Below are positions 8,201-13,348 of a DNA stretch of 13,348 nt, piece after piece; positions within the stretch are counted from its first letter, which is position 1; the number at the start of each line of letters is the position of its first letter. The position numbers were made by a program, and so were the translations under genes. Origin of the DNA: Ruminococcaceae bacterium UBA1213 (GTDB taxonomy: Bacteria; Bacillota; Clostridia; Oscillospirales; Acutalibacteraceae). Under the pieces are notes generated by a model. That model saw only the letters and a program-made list of their open reading frames with translations, searched no databases and had not been told where the DNA came from. The stretch is taken from positions 199 to 13,546 of the forward strand of contig DBXL01000121.1 of NCBI GenBank assembly GCA_002309275.1, read 5' to 3'.

Positions 8201-8570
8201 CAATAATATCTTCTGTTCTTTCACATTCCCCTGTCATGATATAACTGGCGATAGCCGAGCGACTCTGATAATAAACATCCGCTTTTTCAAGAAACTCATC
8301 TACGGGCATTTTTACATAAAACTTGAAATAAAGCTGCTTAATCCAGCCGAGAAAAGGTTCATATGCTTCCTGCATACGATTGGAACTGAACTCATGATAA
8401 AGCAGTTCAATTTTTGCTCTGCTGTTGGCAACAGCGGTCTGTATATTTTCAACGGGCACATTCAATGTATTATAATGCTTTACAAAAAGTATGCTACTGT
8501 GTTTTTGTTCCAAACTGTGTGTAATTGAATCAACAATTTTCTTTGTATATATCTGTGAACACGATTCCAT
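5235..8570 (-). CDS. Giant diguanylate cyclase: degenerate ATPase-like N-terminus, TPR-like repeats, GAF-like and GGDEF domains
   Basis: Predicted to make c-di-GMP from two GTP in the cytoplasm; there is no signal peptide or membrane segment. GGDEF domain (about 930-1105): DLLTGLLNR at 933-941, metal ligand Asp971 in YIDLDNF, the NDTFGHDVGD block at 979-988, and an intact GGDEF at 1012-1016. The inhibitory RxxD site is absent (KNSG at that position). Residues about 755-915 look GAF-like. Residues about 260-740 are helical pairs with TPR character (FEEASIYNGLGFN, AQEYFDKAKYH). The first ~200 residues resemble STAND/AAA_16 ATPases of signalling proteins: a Walker-B-like TLLLVLNRLHLAENSTLNFL (150-169) has Asn where Asp is usual, and no P-loop is visible. 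The start is the ATG at 8570, since GGGAGG (8579-8584) is 8 nt upstream; a TTG at 8576 is too close. This gives 1111 residues. The domain set suggests a sensor cyclase; its ligand is unknown. Confidence 0.88.
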   Translation of the reverse strand: MESCSQIYTKKIVDSITHSLEQKHSSILFVKHYNTLNVPVENIQTAVANSRAKIELLYHEFSSNRMQEAYEPFLGWIKQLYFKFYVKMPVDEFLEKADVYYQSRSAIASYIMTGECERTEDIIAVEVEYEKKQFASSLAKLFAYISKKHTLLLVLNRLHLAENSTLNFLIEFIRKPYENISFLANYNEAYTVPPYMAETWKTLVRNIEEMNYMLDWNMQDAQTAANINESFEPFISNFQNYLVLINNMIQTLAIKQALHYLKTVYNKIVTDKANISARNKAKFYILYATAAFYDMNITTALMMCEKLKNVNNKHPNIIYTFKYHYLLTLCEVYGGQPNLAKKNSDKCMKIAQKSQSDRYIFSARLLKYICKLDGWNNSYRWDRTIEGDELDDFIEKAFEYKMYNHLAHILFFGCCNSKENFVDDAQNCEEQESFKKAMSIAKMLKNDRLIISAWMKNVFLAQGYGCFAYVDYYYKKCLEIIEGQNNIFEEASIYNGLGFNRIVSEQFGRANNYFNDALELFFKQKDTYYVAETLYNMSINAILADKYETAYNYLLYCIKLIKSIKQQRMRVCNMSKLYGMIVYCSYKMGIEYNAHFYLNKMNYVLYHVIHSDAENRFFLWDDDMFFYYFCSGLLEKADDPKKAQEYFDKAKYHMLRTEGLWFFVYTMFAMEQADLYEQCGKPEMAQQILEECMEFCNKNGYKHKEELLFAKLHKHPLMPPKNNDLVLEKISKYQIEELVQSSEMKMALADKTKGIDFLVAWQELLNKENATYNDIIENSMATMQNNYNIDSILYVEVIDKKPVIRYNSGELQIDDEMLEDITAYFSKHKKEVVVSRFDREFYEYTAILSLYGVNNIVSFASIPLSQGDELTSFMIAAIELHENMTGGIIFLDRNDLTIFKFALRQMMDTLYRLKTRDEISQMNKKLQQSAVTDLLTGLLNRQGFTKKIDDYTALVEKGKRKDVCFTLLYIDLDNFKFCNDTFGHDVGDEILIAFSRLFERVTKNSGYIVRYGGDEFLIVMPGHEIDDGIELAKSIYKAIEKSNHFIPEIQSAVGEKIDIPENHRVSCSIGISSENSYNQEKMNIALKHADIRLYDVKKNQKSNYSVWQDEN

Positions 8571-8593
8571 CAGCAACGCCTCCCATGTACAAT

Positions 8594-8622
8594 ATTATAC
8601 CAAACCCCAAAAAAATTTTCAA
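8594..8622 (-). promoter_or_regulatory. σA promoter of the diguanylate cyclase gene
   Basis: Read on the minus strand, TTGAAA (8622-8617) and TATAAT (8599-8594) are 17 bp apart. Transcription should start near 8587, leaving a leader of only about 17 nt that is mostly the GGGAGG ribosome binding site (8584-8579). There is no room for a leader riboswitch. Confidence 0.8.
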
Positions 8623-8661
8623 CAACTAAAAAATTTTTGCTTTGAAAATAAAGCTAATTTT

Positions 8662-8682
8662 TTGTTAATTTTTTATTAACAA
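8662..8682. promoter_or_regulatory. AT-rich inverted repeat between divergent promoters (possible operator)
   Basis: TTGTTAAT (8662-8669) and ATTAACAA (8675-8682) are perfect 8-bp arms around five T. The element lies 11 bp upstream of the -35 box of the rightward promoter and 39 bp upstream of the -35 box of the leftward one. That position suits an operator or activator site, but in DNA this AT-rich chance symmetry is possible. The rest of 8577-8757 holds the two promoters and ribosome binding sites. Confidence 0.35.
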
Positions 8683-8693
8683 ATATTCTTTAC

Positions 8694-8722
8694 TTGACAT
8701 AATTTTGATTAAGTATTACAAT
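8694..8722 (+). promoter_or_regulatory. σA promoter of the zinc-ribbon/TPR gene and arsR-family gene
   Basis: TTGACA (8694-8699) and TACAAT (8717-8722) are 17 bp apart, a near-perfect housekeeping promoter. Transcription would start near 8729, about 29 nt before the start codon. The ribosome binding site AGGGGTG is at 8746-8752. Confidence 0.8.
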
Positions 8723-8757
8723 AGCAGTATAGATATATAAAAGGCAGGGGTGAATTT

Positions 8758-10563
8758 ATGCCAGAGGAAAAAATAAAAGTTCTTGAAGAAAAAAATATAC
8801 ATTTATGGTTTGAAGACTCACCTGTATCTGTATATACTCAGAGGCTTGCGTTGGATATTGACAAAGCAGAACTTTTTGCAAGCTTCAAGCTTGTGAATCT
8901 TCAGCCCGATAATTTAAAAAATATCACTTTTGATGTTTTGTGCTATGACAGCCAGAGAAATTTAGTTGATACGATTTATGATGTTTCCTATACGGGATTT
9001 GACGTTATAAGGAATGTAGAATTCGGTTTCGGCAGAAGAGTGCCCGTCACGCACCCTCAGACAAGAAGTGTGGAATTTGTGCTGAAAAGTGTACTGAATT
9101 CAAGCGGTCATACATGGATTAACCATGACGGAAGGAGATTTGACACTGCTCTTGAACAGGAAAGCCTTTTTAAAGTGCAGGGTGACCTTAATAAACAATT
9201 CCTTGAAATATGTACCCGTGGAAATATTGACGGAACGCTTTTTTCTTTACAGCCTGTTTTCAATGAAAAATACTGGCTGTGCGGCTGTGGCTGCTTCAAC
9301 TGGGCGAATGAAGAAGTATGCACAGGCTGCGGTGTAGGCAGACGCTGGCTTGAAAAAAATTCCAATCTTGAAGTGCTTGAAAAGCAGTCGGGATTTGCAG
9401 AACAGCAAAGAAATGAATTAAAAGAGAAATATGCGGAGTTTGAAAAGTATGAGCATAATCTTCAGGCACAGCAGGAGGAATTTGAAAAAAGACGCAGTGC
9501 CTATCAGAAGCAGCTTAAAAAACAGAAACGCAAAAACAGTTCCAAAGGTATTATTATTACTATACTCATACTTATACTGGTAGCGGCCATTGCCTGTGGT
9601 ATTATTTTTTTTGTTGTCCCTCTGGTAAAATATAAAAGTGCCATGAATGACTACGAAATGTACAGGTATGATGACGCAATAGAAAAATTTACAAAACTCG
9701 GAGATTTTGCCGACAGCAAGGACTTCCGCCTTAAATCCACGTATGGCTATGCTTATTCTCTTCTGAATTCAGGTGAGCCCGAAAAAGCTGCCGAACTTTT
9801 TGAAAGTCTGGGAAATTACAATGACTCTGCCGAAAAACTCCTGGAAGCAAAATATAAGTCCGGAGAAAAAAAATACAGAGATGGAAAATATATTGAAGCG
9901 GCTGATATATTTCACTCTCTCGGCAATTACAGCAACTCACCTAAGGCTGAAAGGCAGTGTTTCAGCATGATTTACAATGAAGCTCAGGAAAATCTTCTTA
10001 AAAATACCTCTGAAAGCCTTGAAAAAGCCTATAATCAATTAAATTATATAGGCAATTACAAAAAAGCTCCCGAACTTATCGAGAGATGTCTGTATCTTCT
10101 CGGAAATGCCTATTATAATAAATATCAATACGGGGCTGCTATTGAGAAATATCTTTCGGTTCCCGATTATGATGAAGTGAAAAAAATTCTTGAGAATATC
10201 CATATGCTTGCCGATATTCTCAAAACTGCCGAAAAAGATAAATATGCCGTCTGGCAGAGTGACAGCCTGCACTGTACGGAATGCAGTAAAAACGACTCTG
10301 TGTATTACTTAAAACTCGGCTTGAATGGTGATATAGTTTTTTATGCGGAATGTGCCGATAAAAATAAAAAGTCTTTTGAACAAAAAGGTAAGTTCAGACT
10401 TCAGAATCAGATGATTGAAATGCTTGATGATGACGATGAATGGAAGGCTGTATTAAAAATAAATTCCATACAATCAGGAGAAAACGCTCTGCTTTCCGCT
10501 GCTATAGTCAGCCCTTATGATACAAGTGTGACTTCTCTCCGTCTTCATACAGGCTCAAAATAA
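8758..10563 (+). CDS. Membrane protein with cytoplasmic zinc ribbon, coiled coil, one membrane segment and external TPR-like repeats; function unknown
   Basis: I do not recognise a named family for this 601-residue protein, but its layout is clear. Residues 1-165 are a β-rich domain of unknown type. A RanBP2-like zinc ribbon follows (W173-x-C175-x-C177-G...N181...C188-x2-C191), with an extra Cys179. Residues about 205-260 are a charged coiled coil (QQRNELKEKYAEFEKYEHNLQAQ region). Residues about 264-288 are one strongly hydrophobic membrane segment, preceded by KKQKRKNSSK, so the N-terminus should be cytoplasmic and the C-terminus outside. From about 295, four units carry the motif LGDFADS, LGNYNDS, LGNYSNS and IGNYKKA, 35-45 residues apart, as in TPR-like repeats of Clostridia membrane proteins. 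The last ~115 residues form another domain with a CTEC pair. It may relay an external state to a cytoplasmic zinc-binding module, but that is inference. The arsR-family gene begins 17 nt after its stop, so they form an operon. Confidence 0.85.
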   Translation: MPEEKIKVLEEKNIHLWFEDSPVSVYTQRLALDIDKAELFASFKLVNLQPDNLKNITFDVLCYDSQRNLVDTIYDVSYTGFDVIRNVEFGFGRRVPVTHPQTRSVEFVLKSVLNSSGHTWINHDGRRFDTALEQESLFKVQGDLNKQFLEICTRGNIDGTLFSLQPVFNEKYWLCGCGCFNWANEEVCTGCGVGRRWLEKNSNLEVLEKQSGFAEQQRNELKEKYAEFEKYEHNLQAQQEEFEKRRSAYQKQLKKQKRKNSSKGIIITILILILVAAIACGIIFFVVPLVKYKSAMNDYEMYRYDDAIEKFTKLGDFADSKDFRLKSTYGYAYSLLNSGEPEKAAELFESLGNYNDSAEKLLEAKYKSGEKKYRDGKYIEAADIFHSLGNYSNSPKAERQCFSMIYNEAQENLLKNTSESLEKAYNQLNYIGNYKKAPELIERCLYLLGNAYYNKYQYGAAIEKYLSVPDYDEVKKILENIHMLADILKTAEKDKYAVWQSDSLHCTECSKNDSVYYLKLGLNGDIVFYAECADKNKKSFEQKGKFRLQNQMIEMLDDDDEWKAVLKINSIQSGENALLSAAIVSPYDTSVTSLRLHTGSK

Positions 10564-10580
10564 CATACGGAGAAAACTCT

Positions 10581-10925
10581 ATGAACAAAAATGGAATCAT
10601 GGAAAAAATGCCTTCGGGCGAAACGGTCCAGACCGTTGCAGATGCTATGAAACAACTTGGTGACCCAAGTCGCCTGCGTATATTCTGGCTTTTGTGCCAC
10701 TGTGAAGAATGCGTTATCAACATTGCCTCTGCTACCGAAATGTCAAGTCCTGCCGTGTCACATCATCTCCGCCTGCTCAAAAATGCCAAACTTATCTCTG
10801 CAACACGTCACGGTAAGGAAATGTATTATCGTGCAGCCAATACCCCTATGGTCGAAAAACTGCACCACACTATTGAGGAAATTGCAAAAATTTCCTGTCC
10901 CGAATGGCATGATAAATTTGAATGA
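10581..10925 (+). CDS. ArsR/SmtB-family winged-helix repressor
   Basis: This 114-residue protein has the full ArsR fold: ADAMKQLGDPSRLRIFWLL (helices 1-2), recognition helix MSSPAVSHHLRLLKNAKLI, and the β-wing ATRHGKEMYYRAA. Such dimeric repressors leave DNA when they bind metal ions, arsenite or another signal. Cys39-His40-Cys41-x2-Cys44 lies near the place where cadmium/lead and arsenite sensors keep the ELCVCDL metal box, so a thiophilic metal or redox signal is plausible. The α5 site of zinc sensors is only half kept: HxxE in HHTIEE, without the usual DxH. Start: ATG at 10581 with CGGAGA at 10567-10572. It is co-transcribed with the membrane protein 17 nt upstream and closed by a terminator. 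No metal pump or arsenic gene is nearby, so the target is unknown; it may control its own operon. Confidence 0.9.
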   Translation: MNKNGIMEKMPSGETVQTVADAMKQLGDPSRLRIFWLLCHCEECVINIASATEMSSPAVSHHLRLLKNAKLISATRHGKEMYYRAANTPMVEKLHHTIEEIAKISCPEWHDKFE

Positions 10926-10945
10926 AAAATTCCTTTCATATCAGA

Positions 10946-10985
10946 AAGACTGTCTGTTTTACGGTAAAACAGTCCGTCTTTTTTT
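10946..10985 (+). terminator. Intrinsic terminator of the TPR-protein/arsR-family operon
   Basis: AAGAC (10946-10950) pairs with GTCTT (10976-10980), and CTGTTTT (10954-10960) with AAAACAG (10966-10972), separated by a short internal loop. The inner loop is ACGGT. Seven T end the element. It begins 20 nt after the stop codon. Confidence 0.88.
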
Positions 10986-11014
10986 GTAAACAAAAATTTT
11001 AGGGAGTATCAAAT

Positions 11015-11293
11015 ATGAACGAAAATATCATAAGAAAAAAAATTGTATTTTACGGCTGGGTTCAGGGCGTGGGATTCCGCTATCGTGCATACCATGCAGC
11101 TCACTCATTCGGTGCAACGGGCTGGGTGAAAAATAATTATGACGGCTCGGTATCCATGGAAATACAGGGAACGGAAGAACAAATAGATAAAGTTATTCTT
11201 GCCATAGAAAGAGGAACCTATGTCAATATCGAAAACATGGACTGCAAAACCATTCCCGTTGTTGACGGTGAAACAACTTTCAGAGTGAAATAA
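11015..11293 (+). CDS. acyP: Acylphosphatase
   Basis: This small cytoplasmic enzyme hydrolyses acyl phosphates such as acetyl phosphate or carbamoyl phosphate. At 92 residues it has the usual length. The two signature blocks are intact: YGWVQGVGFRYR with the phosphate-binding Arg22, and GWVKNNYDGSV with catalytic Asn40. The typical MEIQGTEEQI and closing FRVK strands also fit. AGGGAG at 11001-11006 is 8 nt before the ATG. I see no clear promoter between the upstream terminator and this gene, so transcription may come from terminator read-through or a weak site. The ComF-type gene starts 1 nt after its stop, so the two are probably translated together. No functional link between them is obvious. 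Confidence 0.95.
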   Translation: MNENIIRKKIVFYGWVQGVGFRYRAYHAAHSFGATGWVKNNYDGSVSMEIQGTEEQIDKVILAIERGTYVNIENMDCKTIPVVDGETTFRVK

Positions 11294-11294
11294 C

Positions 11295-11948
11295 ATGAAA
11301 AGTAAATTTATTGATTTTATGCTGTCGGCATTCTTCCCGAACAAATGCCCCTACTGCAAGAAAAATATAAAACCTGATATGACAGAATGTCCGGAGTGTC
11401 TTGAAAAAATGCCGACAGTGCCTAAAAAAGCCATGACTTCCGCAGGCATTCCCTGCATAGCACCGTTTTCCTATGACGGCGAAGTGAGAAATTCCATTAT
11501 CGACTTCAAATTCAACAGTATTGCCTTCAATGCCGAAAGCTATGCAAAAAGGCTTTGCTTTACAATAGAGTATTATCACATTCTCGATGAATTCGATATC
11601 ATAACATTTGTGCCTCTCTCAAAGATAAGAAAAAATGAACGTGGTTTCAACCAGTCGGAAACAGTTGCCAAACTTGTTGGTGAAAGCCTTGATAAACCCG
11701 TCATGCCTTTACTCAAAAAAATACGTCAGAATAAAAATCAGCATGACCTTAATTTTGCCGAAAGAATCGAAAATGTAAAAGGCATTTATATGCCTGTCCA
11801 TGCGGAATACGCAAAAGGAAAAAACATTCTGCTCATTGATGACATCGCCACTACCGGAAATACATTATCCGAATGTTGTCGTGTACTGCATGAAAGCGGT
11901 GCAAATAATATTATATGTATTGCCATTGCTATTGCAGGGGCTGTGTAA
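11295..11948 (+). CDS. comFC: ComF-family (ComFC-type) phosphoribosyltransferase-like protein
   Basis: This 217-residue protein has the standard ComF layout. An N-terminal four-cysteine zinc finger (C18PYC21 and C32PEC35) is followed by the SYDGEVRNSIIDFKF block. The ComF signature is VPLSKIRKNERGFNQSE, and the PRPP-binding motif LLIDDIATTGNT spans Asp182-Asp183 to Thr190. ComFC works in the cytoplasm in DNA uptake by competent Bacillus, but the family also occurs in species not known to be competent, where its role is unclear. The start codon is 1 nt after the acyP stop, without a good ribosome binding site of its own (only GAGTG in the acyP tail), which points to translational coupling. No comFA helicase gene is adjacent. 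The terminator at 11960 ends the unit. Confidence 0.93.
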   Translation: MKSKFIDFMLSAFFPNKCPYCKKNIKPDMTECPECLEKMPTVPKKAMTSAGIPCIAPFSYDGEVRNSIIDFKFNSIAFNAESYAKRLCFTIEYYHILDEFDIITFVPLSKIRKNERGFNQSETVAKLVGESLDKPVMPLLKKIRQNKNQHDLNFAERIENVKGIYMPVHAEYAKGKNILLIDDIATTGNTLSECCRVLHESGANNIICIAIAIAGAV

Positions 11949-11959
11949 ATAATTGAAAG

Positions 11960-11994
11960 AATCCTACTTTTCACTCTGAAAAGGGGATTTTTTT
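11960..11994 (+). terminator. Intrinsic terminator after the ComF-type gene
   Basis: AATCC (11960-11964) pairs with GGATT, and CTTTTC with GAAAAG, with a small internal bulge and the loop ACTCT. Seven T follow (11988-11994). It starts 11 nt after the stop codon. Confidence 0.88.
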
Positions 11995-11996
11995 GA

Positions 11997-12026
11997 TTGA
12001 CAATCTATGCACATTTGTAGTATCAT
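11997..12026 (+). promoter_or_regulatory. Probable σA promoter of the double zinc-ribbon gene
   Basis: TTGACA (11997-12002) and TATCAT (12021-12026) are 18 bp apart. The promoter begins 2 nt after the T-run of the preceding terminator. The ribosome binding site TGGAGGA (12043-12049) is 8 nt before the ATG at 12058. A four-codon ATG...TGA reading frame at 12050-12061 overlaps the start and is probably accidental. Confidence 0.65.
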
Positions 12027-12057
12027 TTAATCATAAAATTGATGGAGGAATGTTTTT

Positions 12058-13164
12058 ATGAGCAATTCGGCTAAACAATTTCACTGCCCCAACTGTAATG
12101 CAGACCTGAAATTTTCGCCTGACGTGCAGAAATTCACCTGTGAATACTGTCGCAGCGAATTCACTGAAAAACAAGTCAATGATTATATGAAAAGACAACA
12201 GGAAATATATGACGAATATTTTCAGGGTGCGGACCATATCCCGCCGGAAGAGGAATTATCTGAACAGGAAATTAATGAACGTGCGGCATTTGAGGAAGAA
12301 TCAAGACTTTATTCCTGTCCGAGCTGCGGTGCGGAGATAGTCAGTGATGAAAATACCGCTGCATCATTCTGTTATTACTGCCATAATCCCGTTATACTTA
12401 AAGGACGTGTTGACGGTCAGTATAAACCGTCTATGGTTCTGCCCTTTGCTTTCAACAGGGACAAGGCTGTTGACATCTTCAAAACTTGGGCAAAAGGCAA
12501 ATTGTTTGCCCCCAACAATCTCACTTCCTCTATGCAGATAGAAAAATTGACAGGCTTGTATGTGCCTTTCTGGGTAGCGAATTCCTCAACGTCTTCTCAT
12601 GTAGAGGCTTACTGCGAAAACTACCGCCATTGGACTCAGGGTGATTACAGATACACCGAAACAAGCCAGTATAGAGTGGAAAGAGATATAACCGTCAATT
12701 ATGAGGGCATTCCGGCAGACGGCTCCAGGAAAATTGAAGATGCTCTCATGGAGTCAATCGAGCCTTTTGACTATAAACAGGCAAAACCCTTTAATATGGC
12801 ATATTTAAGCGGATTTTTTGCAGATAAATATGACGTTGACAAAGAACGTATGCTCCCAAGAATCAAAGAAAGAATGTTTGCCAACAATAAAGACGTTGCC
12901 AACGGCACTATTCACTATCAGGCAATCAAAAGCAGACATCAGAATGACAAAGTAAATACATTAAGCTGGAGATATATGCTTTTGCCCGTATGGTTTATGA
13001 CGTTCAATTATGAGGGCAAGGTCTGGGAATATGCAATAAACGGTCAGACCGGAAAAATTGCCGGAGAACTTCCCGTTTCATTCACCAAGCTTATTATAGG
13101 CTGTCTTACGGCAGGTCTTGCAGTTGCAGGCATTATCTTTGGGGGAGGTTACTTTTTCAGATGA
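12058..13164 (+). CDS. Double zinc-ribbon membrane protein (TFIIB-type zinc-ribbon family), function unknown
   Basis: Two zinc ribbons are clear: C10-x2-C13...C28-x2-C31 and C87-x2-C90...C105-x2-C108, joined by an acidic helical linker (about 36-82). Residues about 120-335 form the conserved core of a family common in Firmicutes (LPFAFNRDKAVDIFKTWAKG, LTGLYVPFWVANSS, YMLLPVWFMTFNYEGKVWEYAINGQTGKIAGELP). A single hydrophobic segment at about 344-367, rich in Gly, lies at the very C-terminus, so most of the protein should be cytoplasmic and tail-anchored. The family is commonly annotated as zinc-ribbon-containing and has no established biochemical role that I know of. The next gene starts inside its stop codon (ATGA overlap), so it is co-transcribed and probably translationally coupled with an exported protein. 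The start is set by the TGGAGGA site. Confidence 0.88.
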   Translation: MSNSAKQFHCPNCNADLKFSPDVQKFTCEYCRSEFTEKQVNDYMKRQQEIYDEYFQGADHIPPEEELSEQEINERAAFEEESRLYSCPSCGAEIVSDENTAASFCYYCHNPVILKGRVDGQYKPSMVLPFAFNRDKAVDIFKTWAKGKLFAPNNLTSSMQIEKLTGLYVPFWVANSSTSSHVEAYCENYRHWTQGDYRYTETSQYRVERDITVNYEGIPADGSRKIEDALMESIEPFDYKQAKPFNMAYLSGFFADKYDVDKERMLPRIKERMFANNKDVANGTIHYQAIKSRHQNDKVNTLSWRYMLLPVWFMTFNYEGKVWEYAINGQTGKIAGELPVSFTKLIIGCLTAGLAVAGIIFGGGYFFR

Positions 13165-13348
13165 AAAAAAGAATTTTTATTTCAGCCCTGATTGCATTCA
13201 CGCTGATATTCGGAAATATGACAGTCTTTGCAGATAACAGCGATATATCATTAGATGAGGAATACAGCTATGATGAGTATTCAGACGATTATGAATACTT
13301 AGATGATGACAACTATGAGTATTCAGACGATTATGAATACTTAGATGA
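13161..13348 (+). CDS. Exported Tyr/Asp-rich repeat protein (3' partial)
   Basis: The ATG overlaps the stop of the zinc-ribbon gene by 4 nt. The first 62 codons are in the window. Residues 1-25 are a classic signal peptide (MKKRIFISALIAFTLIFGN, then TVFADN with likely cleavage after FA). The rest is acidic and tyrosine-rich and contains a 14-residue tandem unit, EYSDDYEYLDD. The frame is open at the right edge, so the main domain is not visible. From memory, double zinc-ribbon genes of this type often sit next to an exported TPM-domain protein, which would be my guess for the missing part. Unless cell-wall bound, the acidic stretch may act as a flexible linker. The signal peptide and repeat are certain; the identity is not. 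Confidence 0.8.
   Translation, partial: MKKRIFISALIAFTLIFGNMTVFADNSDISLDEEYSYDEYSDDYEYLDDDNYEYSDDYEYLD
13273..13348 (+). repeat. 42-bp-period tandem repeat in the exported protein gene
   Basis: Two identical 34-bp copies (13273-13306 and 13315-13348) lie 42 bp apart, a whole number of codons (14). Each encodes YEYSDDYEYLD-like sequence. The second copy runs to the window edge, so more units may follow. Identity at third codon positions suggests recent duplication. Confidence 0.9.

Noticed and set aside
5235..8576. TTG start at 8576 for the diguanylate cyclase
   Set aside because: It would leave only 2 nt after the GGGAGG site; the ATG at 8570 has 8 nt.
8646..8661. Small inverted repeat GCTTT-GAAAAT-AAAGC style symmetry upstream of the leftward promoter
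   Set aside because: Arms are only 5 bp in very AT-rich DNA; expected by chance.
12050..12061. Four-codon ATG-TTT-TTA-TGA frame as a leader peptide before the zinc-ribbon gene
   Set aside because: Its start lies directly against the ribosome binding site, so it is too close to be used; a by-product of the TTTTTATGA spacing.

Overview
The window is low-GC Gram-positive chromosomal DNA. It carries spoIIR, a σF-type promoter, AGGAGG-like ribosome binding sites, σA consensus promoters and many intrinsic terminators. The gene mix (cytoplasmic type I pullulanase, secreted protein with tyrosine-rich repeats and a transglutaminase-like domain, giant GGDEF protein, zinc-ribbon proteins) suggests an anaerobic Clostridia gut bacterium, probably Ruminococcus-like (Oscillospiraceae). 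The genus is inferred. I see no rRNA, tRNA, CRISPR array, insertion sequence or phage gene.

Layout. 1-2230: the 3' part of a surface protein gene (five ~90-residue repeats, then a Cys-His-Asp transglutaminase-like domain) and a strong terminator. 2253-4259: its own promoter and a type I pullulanase for glycogen or branched maltodextrin. 4303-4542: a consensus promoter driving a 59-codon lysine/arginine-rich ORF whose intrinsic terminator lies inside the reading frame, ahead of the stop codon. 4537-5205: spoIIR behind a σF-like promoter whose -35 box overlaps that stop codon. 5235-8570 (minus strand): a 1111-residue diguanylate cyclase with a degenerate ATPase-like N-terminus, helical repeats and a GAF-like region. 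8577-8757: a compact divergent control region with two near-consensus promoters and an AT-rich inverted repeat. 8758-10985: an operon of a zinc-ribbon/coiled-coil/membrane/TPR protein and an ArsR-family repressor, closed by a terminator. 11015-11994: acylphosphatase and a ComF-type phosphoribosyltransferase separated by 1 nt, then a terminator. 11997-13348: a promoter, a double zinc-ribbon membrane protein, and by 4-nt overlap the start of an exported Tyr/Asp-rich protein cut by the window edge.

The most striking observation is the small basic ORF at 4363-4542. Transcripts ending at its internal terminator would have no stop codon. The known alternative ribosome-rescue factors ArfA (Escherichia coli) and BrfA (Bacillus subtilis) are made from such non-stop messages, so that tmRNA (trans-translation) keeps them off until it fails. 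The sequence shows the gene layout directly; a rescue function is a hypothesis. The other genes look like independent housekeeping, sporulation and signalling units.
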